This document shows, one piece after another, positions 45,336 through 55,445 of a stretch of 64,000 bases of DNA (positions are counted from its first letter, which is position 1; every line of letters begins with the position of its first letter). The notes beneath the pieces are model-generated. The model was not told where the DNA came from. It was given only the letters and a program-made list of their open reading frames with translations, and made no database searches. This DNA comes from Chrysogorgia sp. JL179-B06 (lineage: Eukaryota; Cnidaria; Anthozoa; Scleralcyonacea; Chrysogorgiidae): assembly GCA_035772405.1 (NCBI GenBank), contig JAYKKM010000001.1, forward strand, positions 62,001-126,000, in the 5' to 3' direction. The translations under genes were made by a program, and so were the position numbers.

Positions 45336-45497
45336 TTGAGTACGTAAACGTCTACTGAGCTGCGCAGATAATTTCGCTCCCACGCCTTCAGCGGCATTGC
45401 TTGTTCATTGCTGTTGTTTTAGGCAGCCCAAATGTAAAGATTAATTGTGTATATGGTTCATTAAAGTATTGAACTTGTAATAAAAGCTTGTATTTAC

Positions 45498-45571
45498 CTT
45501 GTTATTGCTGCCGAAATTCGACTGAGATCAAAACTCGCCCCGCTCCCCTCATTGCCGACTTCGCGCGACAT
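45498..45571 (-). CDS. Candidate first coding exon MSREVGN
   Basis: ATG at 45571: MSREVGNEGSGASFDL then SRISAAIT, donor GTAAAT. Single copy. It could be an alternative first exon for the array gene. Confidence 0.45.
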
Positions 45572-45587
45572 GCTGACGACAACTTTG

Positions 45588-45595
45588 TTATAAAT
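45588..45595 (-). promoter_or_regulatory. TATA-like box
   Basis: ATTTATAA on the minus strand, only 17-24 bases before the MSREVGN ATG. That is close for a TATA box and may be chance. Confidence 0.2.
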
Positions 45596-45981
45596 AATGA
45601 CAAGGTTGGCAAGTAAATTCACTGTTGACAACTAAACACCTCAACAAATAGTCAAATAGTTTGAAAACAACGAGTAGAACAACCACGAAAATAACAACAC
45701 TTTGAAAACCAATAATTTTACCACATAGTCACAAACTACTGTGTTTCAAAACGGTCCGGAAAGACTAGAAAAGACCGAAAGTTTGCAGTATTTTGCCCAA
45801 ATTTTAGCCTGTCCCGATGCGGGATGCCCATTGCCTGCTACTGGTCACTTTCTTTAAATCTAAAATAGCAAGCTCTATTGGCTAGCACAAATGCAAAAAT
45901 CGTGACTCTCTTGGCAGTGAAAGGGGCAACCGGGGGGGGGATTAAATAGTCGGAGCCATAGTAAAACAAAATAATACATAA

Positions 45982-46021
45982 TTGTTTTTCGATCCTGGCG
46001 GCCACGGCTCCTCTTCACTTC
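45982..46021 (-). pseudogene. AT-hook micro-exon, truncated
   Basis: Keeps the CTTGCAG acceptor and RSRGR, lacks the donor. Confidence 0.45.
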
Positions 46022-46133
46022 CTGCAAGATTATGTTAAAGAAATGTTCTATTAACAAGTGCCACATCCAGAAATAGAATAATTTAATAAATGCGATATTC
46101 AAGACTGCTTCAATCCAAAGGCTTATTACTTAC

Positions 46134-46166
46134 TCTTTTCGACTTTTTTGTCGCCCCTATCGGCAG
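46134..46166 (-). CDS. Micro-exon, LPIGATKKSKR or ADRGDKKVEK
   Basis: 33 nt between ATCTTGTAG and GTAAGT; both frames open. Confidence 0.4.
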
Positions 46167-46318
46167 CTACAAGATTATGTTAAAGAAATGTTCTATTAAT
46201 AATTTAATAAATGCCACATCCAGAAATAGAATAATTTAATAAATGCCACATCCAGAAATAGAATAATTTAATAAATGCCATATTCAAGACTGCTTCAATC
46301 CAAAGGCTTATTACTTAC

Positions 46319-46365
46319 TTTTGGCTTGTTTTTCGATCCTGGCGGCCACGGCTCCTCTTCACTTC
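46319..46365 (-). pseudogene. AT-hook micro-exon, one base too short
   Basis: 47 nt, as 33599-33645; sites intact. Confidence 0.5.
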
Positions 46366-46402
46366 CTGCAAGATTATGTTAAAGAAATGTTTTATTAAAA
46401 AC

Positions 46403-46534
46403 TACCTTGAAATACGAATCCGCAATAATCCCCTCGCACTACCCCCCACCCCCCCCCCCCCCCCCACCCTAGAGTTTCTTTTCCTTATCCATGGTCCCCA
46501 GTGCCCAGACCGCGTCTGTCGATAACAAATCGAT
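46403..46534 (-). repeat. Inverted fragment of duplication right half, with poly-C
   Basis: Reverse complement of sequence near 20325-20450. Contains a C run at about 46446-46466. Confidence 0.7.
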
Positions 46535-46608
46535 GCCATTTCCAGAAATAGAATAATTTAATAAGTGCCACATCCAAGACTGCTTCAATCCAAAGGTTTA
46601 TTACTTAC

Positions 46609-46674
46609 TACTCGTTTTCTTTTGTTTTTTGAACCAGGAGGGCGCCCTCGACATCTCCTTGTCACTTGCTGTTC
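46609..46674 (-). CDS. AT-hook micro-exon, canonical
   Basis: 66 nt, phase 0, between ATCTTGCAG and GTAAGT: EQQVTRRCRGRPPGSKNKR then KRV. RGRPPGSKNK flanked by basic residues is a canonical AT-hook. Its 5' QQ.T start matches the LQQET micro-exons, tying the micro-exon families together. Confidence 0.75.
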
Positions 46675-47109
46675 CTGCAAGATTATGTTAAAGAAATGTT
46701 TTATTAACAATTTAATAAGTGCTTGCTATTCTCGCCCTCGTCTGGGGGTTTGCCATTGCTTTTTTTACCATGACTTTGCATATGATTCGTTACTTAATTC
46801 TTTTTTTGACTGATTCCAGCTGTTACCTTAGATCTTATATTTCGTTATAACACTTTCCGCGCCAAATCTGTATGGAGAAAAAAATACAATAAATATAATA
46901 TAAACCACTTTAAATTGCACTGCTTTTGGAGTTTAGCAGCACTTTGCTAACTTTTAGGAGTAAAGAACGGACTGCTTATTCGTTCAGTCTCGTAGTTTTC
47001 TCTTGAAGTTTTGTTTTCTTCTTCACGCTTTTTAATGTGGCTTGTCCACTCTTGTACTTTTTATTTAGCCTCCAGTTATTAAATATTGAATTCCTTGAGG
47101 CACCCACTT

Positions 47110-47545
47110 TCTTACTGTTTTAGGAAGACTATCGCTCGAAACGTTAGACTACTTACATGCTATTTCGGCAGTTCACCAACCTTTTTAGATATTTGATTTG
47201 TATTTCTACACTGCCTACGCAGCACAACACGTTTCATTACTCATTTGTATTTCCGTATATGTATTGCCATGCTATATATAGGTGGTATTAAGTCCATCTA
47301 CTATAAATATACTAAAATATAATAGGTTACATTGGATATCATATTGATTGCTCGATGAGATCACACAAGTCGTAGCACAACGTTTTATTTCCTAGAGGTA
47401 ACTATGTCAACGGAGATCTATCAGCTAGGCTAAAAGGCCTTGTACGTTTGGAAATCAAAGTGTGTCGAAGCTGCGGCCTAGCAACTCGATCTAAACTAGC
47501 GCTCTAATTACGCAATGAGCACGCGGAAACCGTTTGGCATGAGCT
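47110..47545 (-). repeat. SINE-like element, reverse copy in B
   Basis: As 15170-15480, with an extra segment near 47395-47475. Confidence 0.5.
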
Positions 47546-47847
47546 AAACCACGAGTGTGGTGGCCAAGATTTTTAGTGACGAAAAATCTTGGCAATTTAC
47601 CAGCTTCTCACTAGTGGTGGTAATGCTGGCAAGGGGATATTGAAATTAGTATTTAGAGTTCACATTTGATTACGATGTGGAACAAACACAGTGGTTGAAA
47701 GAAATTCAGAGTGTAATATTTATTAGACTACATAAGTATGCATACGTATGTACATGTGTGTATATCTCGTTATCAGAGTAATAGACCTATAGATATCCTA
47801 GAATTCGTACATTTTGGAATGTACGTTATCTGAAGAATACTGACGCT

Positions 47848-48190
47848 CACGGAGTAAACCCAATGCTTGAAACATTCCTCGATACTATCAAATAAACTTA
47901 TAAAGAACCACGGACACTAAAGGAGTAAGCCAAATGCTTAAATAGTTCCTCGATACTATAGGAACCACTGACATTCAAGGAGTAAACCCAATGCTTAAAG
48001 AGTTCGTCGATAATATAGGAACCACTGTCATTCAAGGAGTAAACCCAAAGCTTAAAGAGTTCCTCGATACTATAGGAACCACTGACACTAAAGGAGTAAA
48101 CCCAATGCTTAAAGAGTTCCTCGATACTATAGGAACCACTGACACTAAAGGAGTAAACCCAATGCTTGAAGAGTTCCTCGACACTACCAA
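47848..48190 (+). repeat. 57-bp tandem repeat, six units
   Basis: GGAGTAAACCCAATGCTTAAAGAGTTCCTCGATACTATA core; one unit in copy A (15805-15855). The last units are open as LKEFLDTIGTTDTKGVNPM (19 residues each), but no gene structure is seen around it. Confidence 0.9.
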
Positions 48191-48251
48191 ATAGACTTCT
48201 AAAGAACCACTGACACTCAAAGAAGAGTTTCAGAGCTCTTTGGTTCAGACC

Positions 48252-48642
48252 TGGGTTATCAGTAGGTACATGAAATCGCTACTATATATTTAGAACTTAA
48301 TTGCCTATACGAAGCATTAAACTTCGCAGCAAGCGGCAGAACTGAGTTGAAGCAGGATTTCGATTAAGCGAAATATAGTAGCGCGGCGGATGGCATTTCT
48401 ATTGTACAAATTGAATGGTTTTCTACTTGGTTCTTGTAACACAAATGCTCGTAAAACAGAAAAGAGAAAGTCGTTATCGCTACTATGTTCGCTTAATCGA
48501 ATTCTAGTTTTAGCAAGGAATGGAATATAGTGTACTAAGAAATAGTACCTTATAAACTTTAAGGTGCCTAATAGAACCCGAAATTCTAGATTATTTACAA
48601 ACCTTCTATATAACGTAAATAGATAAACAGTGAAATATTTCA
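48252..48642. mobile_element. Copy-B-specific insertion with internal inverted repeat
   Basis: Absent from copy A (near 15925). CGATTAAGCGAAATATAGTAGCG (48361) and CGCTACTATGTTCGCTTAATCG (48478) pair. Type unknown. Confidence 0.5.
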
Positions 48643-49555
48643 TTCGTTTGATTATTTATTTGATACTTTATATTGGTTTGTTTTCAAAATGCTAATAAGT
48701 GTGATGTCATCCCAGGAATTTAGAATTCGTTTCTGCTTTCTGTGTGATAGACTGGTTGAGGATTGAGTGAAAAATTTGATAAAATCTCTATTATATCGTT
48801 CAAGTATATCCATCAAGTTTGAATAAGATCAAATTTTGTATAGCAGCAGAATATTGTATGCGATATGATTGACGTCACATCATTAGCATTTCGAAAAATC
48901 AAACCTTTGTAGAATATCAACGCAAAGCTCAAATCATGAAATATTTTGTCATTCAGCTGTACTCTTGATATAGAATATATATCAATATCCTATTTAGGTT
49001 TCTAGGTATTTTAAGATCCTCAAGAGTAAGTTGTGTTTGAAAAGTGTCTTAACGCCATTTTGTTTTCGAAACATATTTTCACTGGAGCTAGATACAGGAA
49101 TTAATGTCAAAATCATCCGACCACCGCGGTAGGTCCACTGATCTCAAACATAGGACTGGGTTGAGCTTTCTATTGTATCTGATAAGCTGATTTTGAAGCT
49201 TGCATATTTGCATAATGTCAATTGACGAGAGATCATTAGAAGCTCCGAGTTTGCAAGCATCAAACTGTTACGCTCGCGAAATAGGTTTAGTGTCTGGGCA
49301 ATATACATTAGTTACTTTAACATTAAATGCATAAAATCTTGAACCAAATTTGACGTCTCATATTAGTCTTCTCTCGCTGGATAATTAGAGCCAACGGCGG
49401 CCATTACTAAGGGACCAAAGTCGCAGTAAATCTGTAGGTAGGCCATGAATCGTTTTACCCAGTAATTTGAAAAATATCTTCTGGTCCTCTTTGTAGTAAA
49501 ACTGTTTGATTTTGTCGATGGTAAGAGCACATAATCCAAAAAAAACAACTTCTTA

Positions 49556-49727
49556 GGATCCGGGTCATCACCTACCTATACTATCAAGTTTTGTGATTGG
49601 TTGATTAAAACAATAAAACAATAGAATCAACCACAAAGAAACCAATTTCCTAACCCTAACCACTTTTGTTCCATATAGCCAATCACAAAACCTGTTCATT
49701 TTAGGTACGTATTTACCATAGGATCCT
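49556..49727. mobile_element. Small MITE with GGATCC target duplication
   Basis: The sequence between two AGGATCC copies is absent from copy A, which reads TTGGGATCCTCAGTTGG (near 17610). CAAGTTTTGTGATTGGTTG and AGCCAATCACAAAACCTG form imperfect inverted repeats. Confidence 0.7.
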
Positions 49728-50619
49728 CAGTTGGTCCCTTAGTAATGGCGGACTTGCGGCTTCATTTTCTGAACAATAGTTGCTCGATCCAGTCTTCTTT
49801 CGAGATTAGTTGGGTTAAACACGCGTATGATTTTAGGATTGATGACTATTCGTTCTATTTCCTGTTAAGTATATAAAAAAATAAATATAATATGAAATAT
49901 GAAATACCACGAGTGTGTAACAGGTGTGATATTCTGAATATTTCACCAAATACAAGTGCACTAATCATTAATTCTTCAAGGACAAGTGTTATAACATTTC
50001 AATTAATTTTACTACTTCCTGGTAAACGAATATCAAAATTTGTTAGGTTGGAAATCATTTTATGACAATACTTCATCACGAAAGCAGAAAAACTCGTTAC
50101 AGAAAACTGTGGTATTTAGGGAAAATGACCACGTGTGCTATTTTTGCTAAATACCCCAAGAACATTTTAGTGAGATTTTGATGTCGTTAATTATCAGGAT
50201 TAGTGAATTTGATTGAAACGTTGTTCATAAAATAATTGCACTGTTCTTGACCAATCAAAATACAGTAATGGTTTGTTATGTATATAACTAAAAATTACTA
50301 TCGCAAAACAGATTTTAAATTAGTAGTTTGTATTATTTTTAATTCCTTATTGCTTTTCATCGAGTATTTCTAAACATATTTGCTATAAGAAAATGATTGT
50401 ATACTTTCCGTTTTTGTATTAGTTTTAATAAATGTCGAGTTCTATGTTTTACATTCGTCGACTTGTCATTTTTTTGCTGCGAGCGCTACAACATCGTTAC
50501 GACCAAATGGAAAACCACACCTGCACAGATGCTGTACAATGTCATATTTGTAGCCAACGGCAAACTGCTAAGTAAATCTGTGTAATATCTATTATTGTAC
50601 GTAATTCTTATCTAAGGAA

Positions 50620-50710
50620 TGCTTTTCATGTTGTAAAACGGCGAAAGGCCTTTCACTATGCCATGGTTGGAGCCTTGAAGGCTACTAGGTTCAATTCCTA
50701 GTACATACTG
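50620..50710 (+). repeat. tRNA-like T-arm unit, copy B
   Basis: Single copy here, where copy A has two (18520-18790). Confidence 0.45.
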
Positions 50711-50786
50711 TCACTTTGCCAACTATTATTTTTCACTGTATGATGTTTTACTATAGTTATTGTATGTAATTGTTATTGTTATCTAA

Positions 50787-51172
50787 GGTGTTTGTCTCAG
50801 AGAGGTGTTTGTCTTAGAAGTGTGTCTGTCTTATAGAGAGGGTATCTCTCTTAGATTGGTGTCTGTCTTAGAGAGGTATCTGTCTTATTGAGGTGTCTGT
50901 CTTAGAGAGGTGTCTGTCTTAGAGAGATATCTGTCTGTCTGATAGAGGTGTCTGTCTTAGAGCTGTCTTAGTGAAGTGTCTGTCTTAGAGAGGTAATCTA
51001 TCTTAGATTGGTGTCTGTCTTAGAGAGGTCTCTGTCTTTGAGAGGTGTCTGTCTTAGAGGTGTGTATGTCTTAGATGTGTGTCTGTCGTGGAGAGGTGTC
51101 TGTCTTAGAGAGAGGTGTCTGTCTTAGAGAGGTGTCTGTCTTAGAGAGAGGTGTCTGTCTTAGTATAAGAAT
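50787..51172. repeat. 17-bp minisatellite, copy B
   Basis: As 18847-19460. A short reverse-orientation run of the same unit is at 51470-51535. Confidence 0.95.
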
Positions 51173-51767
51173 AGAGAAAGTATAAGAATGTCATCTCTAA
51201 AGTTTAAAAGCTGAAGTTTAATTGGGCGAAAATCGGCACGAACTTGGCCGAATAATTTTTAAGTACATAAGCTACACGTTAAAGTACATAAGTACATAAG
51301 CTACACATTAGCTACGCGTTCTCGTAATATAATAGGTACGTGTGTGATGTATTTAGACGCGGTAATTCCAAATCTGTTTTCAGAATTGAAAACGGTTAAA
51401 TATTGATCGAGATAACGTTCAAAGTATACGACGAATCGGCCGGGAGGCCGATTACCGTCTAATTTCTAAGACAGACATTTCACTAAGACAGACACCTCTC
51501 TAAGACAGACACCTCTCTAAGACAGACACCTCTCTAAGTATATAAACCGTTTTTATCGTAGGAACTATTTTTCACTTGGGGGGCAAAGTTATAACTTGTG
51601 ACGAACCCCTTTTAGTGGTGCCGGGGGTATTATCCCCTGGGAAATTTTGCATTTCCGAGACCTCTGGAAGGTTCCTGCATTTTGGTGAGCAGAAGTTAAG
51701 AAAATTTAAAGGCCGAAACAGGGAGTGTTTAGTGAACAAACACGGCTGCAAGACTATTTGTTTCTTA

Positions 51768-52864
51768 AACTTAATACAACACTGAGTACTTCAGCTGTGG
51801 TTCCATCGCTTCCTGAAATACAGCAACGATTGCAAGATGACATGGATAAAGTAACGAAATGGTCTACTGAGAACAAGATGGTTATTAATGCCCCCAAAAC
51901 AAAGGCTTTGCTCGTAACTGGAAAACGACTGTCAAACAAGATATTGAACAGTGAATTGAATGTTACAGTTAGCAACAATCAAATAGAACAAGTAAATGCT
52001 CAGAAACTACTTGGTGTAAAGATTGACGCACAGCTAAACTTTAATGAGCACATTGACGATATCTGCAAGAAGTTATCACAGAGAATTGGCGTACTCAAAA
52101 AAATCAAGCGAAATTTGCCAGTGGAGGAGCGTAAGCTGTTTTATAATGCGATGATTAAACCTGTGATGTTATATGGATCTTGTGTCTGGAGTATGACATC
52201 TTGTGAAAACATAGAGCGTGTGTTCAAGCTCCAAAAGCGAGCTGCGCGCGTAATACTTGATGCGGATATGAATGATAGAAGTGCACAGTTATTCAATACC
52301 CTAAAATGGATTCCATTATCTGCTGAAATAAAACTGCAAAAGTGTTGTGTAATATACAAGTGTGTTGTCGGAGAATCACCTAGTTACATGAACCAAATTT
52401 TTACCAGAAACTCGGACATGCATAGTAGAGCTACACGACATAGTAACTACAACTTAGTTTGTCCACGATATCGTAGGGAGACTGAGGGTGGAAAAACCTT
52501 TCAAATAAATGGTGCAAAACTGTGGAATACTGTTCCTATAGATATTCGCAAAAAAGAGACAATCGGCTCTTTTAAGATTGCTCTGAAGAAGCACTTAATG
52601 TTAGATGATACATAGATTTATGTTCTATTGTTTATATTTATAATATTATTCTTTATAATTTGCCTCATACTATGTTTTTTAAATTTTAACTTTATCCTGA
52701 ATTTTATCTATATTTACTGATTATCCATTGTAAATAAGTGTTTTAGAATTCTGTAATTTTGTAGTACTGTTTAGTTTAAATATTGAGGGCCACAAGTTTA
52801 TCAGTTTTCTGTCAAGTGTCTACCCTCGTTAAATAAAGTTGTCTATCTATCTATCTATCTATCT
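51768..52864 (+). mobile_element. CR1/L2-like non-LTR retrotransposon, 5'-truncated
   Basis: Insertion defined by two empty sites (19988-20010 and 63820-63860). It ends AATAAAGTTG followed by CTAT repeats. About 20 bp of target sequence is missing at the junction. Confidence 0.85.
51782..52615 (+). CDS. Reverse transcriptase C-terminal part, open frame
   Basis: Open for about 275 codons to the natural TAG. It begins downstream of the catalytic YADD box: LPEIQQRLQDDMDKVTKW, KTKALLVTGKRL, KLLGVKIDAQLNFNEHI, MIKPVMLYGSCVW, RVFKLQKRAARVILDA, GAKLWNTVPIDIRK. This is the standard end of CR1/L2/jockey-type RT proteins. The ATG at 51725 lies in flanking host sequence, so it is not the real start. 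No frameshift: a young insertion. Not an active gene, because the endonuclease and RT core are missing. Confidence 0.85.
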   Translation: MSTSAVVPSLPEIQQRLQDDMDKVTKWSTENKMVINAPKTKALLVTGKRLSNKILNSELNVTVSNNQIEQVNAQKLLGVKIDAQLNFNEHIDDICKKLSQRIGVLKKIKRNLPVEERKLFYNAMIKPVMLYGSCVWSMTSCENIERVFKLQKRAARVILDADMNDRSAQLFNTLKWIPLSAEIKLQKCCVIYKCVVGESPSYMNQIFTRNSDMHSRATRHSNYNLVCPRYRRETEGGKTFQINGAKLWNTVPIDIRKKETIGSFKIALKKHLMLDDT

Positions 52865-54139
52865 ACTTACAAATACCAGGGGTTACGAGTTGGATAATAG
52901 GTACGTGTTTTCAGGGCCCCAAGCAAGCAAAATCTGAGCCAATGGATTATTCTGCTGACTGTCCCAAATTTCTGGACACGCGACTACAAAAGCCCTCACT
53001 GTTGAACCGGGGCCCTGAAACCCTAGCTACGCCACTGCGTGTGTTATGTATTTAGACTCGGTAATTCTAAATCTTATTTCAGAATTGAAATTGAGTAAAT
53101 ATTGGCCAAGATAACGTTCAAAATAATGTTTAAAATTGTGACTTGGGTTGGTACCTGGCCGAAGTAGTAAGCTGGTAGAACGTTCAAAATCTTATCGACA
53201 GAGACTACAAATACGCGGTGTGGGCACTGGGGACCACGGATGGGGAAAAGAAACTGTAGGGCTGGGGTGGTGTGGTAGAAAAGGCGAGCGAGCTAGGGTT
53301 TATTACGGATTCGTATTTCTAGTTTAAAAACACTTTAAAAAGAAGGTATTCCCTATGGGGTTGCATTGTGGCCTGTTTCAAACGTTTCCCTGTGCCAAAC
53401 ATGGAATGTGTAATTAGTGTAAATTTGATTAGTTTTGGCATATGAAAGTGACTCGACGCAATCAACCTCGTTCCCAGGACCTTATCTCCGCTTCCCGCTG
53501 GAGCGAGGCCCTGGGAACGAGGTTGCGACGCAATGCTTGCTTGTTCCCACAGAAGTTCATAACTCCAGGATATAGAAGAAGCAAGCGGCTAAACGAATAC
53601 ATACATGAATATGAATAGTAAACCAACAGGGTGTATTGAAATGAATTAGGCCCGGGTCAAACGTCGAACTTTTCCTGAGTCGAACTCAATGTAAATTAGG
53701 AAACTCTTTTGTTTAAGTTCATTTGCATTGAGTTCGACTCATGAAATGTTCCACGTTTGACCTGGGCCTAAGACTAGTATGCGACATTCCTAAATACGTC
53801 GTACAAGAAACAAATTCATTTAGGAATTAACAACTGGTAGAACCATCGTCGATATCATTTATGCTATAATAACATGGCTGAAGTGCAAACTATTATGACC
53901 CATATCTACTCAGTTTAAAGTGTGCAAAATATGGCTAGAGAGACGTACTCGACAGCACAGTTATTTATTTATCTCTAGCGATATAAGATCAATACGAAAA
54001 CAAAGCATGAGTTTTGATCTGCGACGTATACGAAGACAAAACAACGAGAATTTTTCTTTGTTTCCTCTTTTGTTTTGCTCTTGCCTTATATGCTTCTTAT
54101 GCTTGGCTTAATATTTTTCTTACGATTATGATTATGTAC
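52865..54139. other. Non-coding duplicated segment, copy B
   Basis: Matches 20010-21270. Contains the AACGAGGTTG inverted repeat at 53463-53525. No gene supported. Confidence 0.6.
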
Positions 54140-54270
54140 ATCTTTATGTCTCAGGCTTGACTTCATTCCTTTGGTTTGCCTTTTGTTTTGTCCTTATGAC
54201 GATCCTTATGTCTCAGGCTTGACTTCATTCCTTTGGTTTGCCTTTTTTGTTTTGTCTTTATGCTTATGCA
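54140..54270. repeat. 62-bp minisatellite, contracted
   Basis: One full unit plus a partial one, against 13 in copy A. Confidence 0.9.
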
Positions 54271-55445
54271 CTGCACGTGTGCAGAACCAGGCGCCGAACT
54301 AAGCGAAATAATAAATTTAAATTTTTATGACAAAGAACTTTAGCTCCCTGCACTGGGACTATAGTCTATACTCTTATAATTACATATGTCAAACGTTTTA
54401 ATTAGATAAAATTTATTTCTATTATGTAAATTATTATGAAGCTATATAAGTGCACACTTTGACTAGACATTGTCATTTTTACTGACGAAGTAAAGGAAAG
54501 AAGTTGCCTATGTCGATGTACGTTGTCTATATACCTTTTCTTAAAACTTGCTAAGCCAACTTGGAATCCCCTATCTTGTGTCCTTCAACTGGAAATTGTC
54601 GTTAGTCGGTAAGAAACTCCTTAATATTCTTTACAACTCTTTGGTCGACCATGCGTCGCTTTAGTTATCGAGCAATTTCAACGTCCAATTTATTTTGTTA
54701 AAACTTAGTTTAATTTAGAACTCTTGAAAGATAATACCACTATAGTTCGTCGGTCAGTCTACGCGCTGTCAACAAGGAAATTAAAGCTCTCTAGTACAAG
54801 AAAAAAAGAACACCTCAATGAGAACTAAATAACCAACGAGTTCTTATGGAAGCGGCTTAATCAGTTTTGAAAAAGGCGTATTCAAAAATATTTTACGATC
54901 GCGTCCATGTGTCGTCTATCTACTCGAAGCTCTCCCATTCAGTACTACACATAGAACGAGTCATTTTAACTGGCGACTGGCTAAATAACCAACACGTATT
55001 TTATTAATAAATGACCAGTAAAGAAGTTGTTTGTCTCTCTGCTACGCAGGCTAGGTGTAGAGATGGGAAGTTGCTTTGCTTTAATTTGATTTCTCATTTA
55101 CGAGTCAGCTTGAAAAGCAAGTGCAGGAATGCAAATGAATTTTAATCTTTCTTTGTTTGTTGGATTTTTTAGACCAGTGGAGTTCACCGGCATTCACCGA
55201 GAATCGAGATAATTCCACTGGAATATCGAGATAGTTCAAAGTATTATTCGAGAGAATCGAGATATAATTCAAAAGTCAAACTGGAAATTGTCGTTGGTCG
55301 CGGTAAGTCACGCCTTAATATTTCGAATTATTTGGTCCACCATGCATCACTTTAGTGAGCGGGCTAGTGTTCTTATTTTTCACATGGCTCGGGTTTCTTT
55401 GTTCTTTTCGGGGAATATATTTGATGGGTCTATCACATTTTCAAA

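Larger units (their letters stand above)
30835..46900 (-). repeat. Exon-module array B (about 5-kb units)
   Basis: Diverged EDRS/PDP exons at 32.23, 37.18 and 42.72 kb define units of about 4.95 and 5.54 kb. Beyond the families of array A it contains AT-hook micro-exons, two copies of an integrase relic and candidate first exons, so genes here probably read from about 46.7 kb down to 31 kb. Confidence 0.8.
27704..55424 (+). repeat. Segmental duplication, copy B
   Basis: Second copy of 1-23283 in direct orientation, longer because of a larger exon array (30.8-46.9 kb) and insertions at 48252-48642, 49556-49727 and 51768-52864. Confidence 0.9.

Noticed and set aside
48317..48643. 108-codon minus-strand ORF
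   Set aside because: Lies within a copy-B-specific insertion with inverted repeats; no motif and no splice context.
53920..54111. 63-codon ORF (LFPLLFCSCLICFLCLA end)
   Set aside because: Overlaps the start of the 62-bp minisatellite; the T-rich repeat gives a false membrane-like protein.
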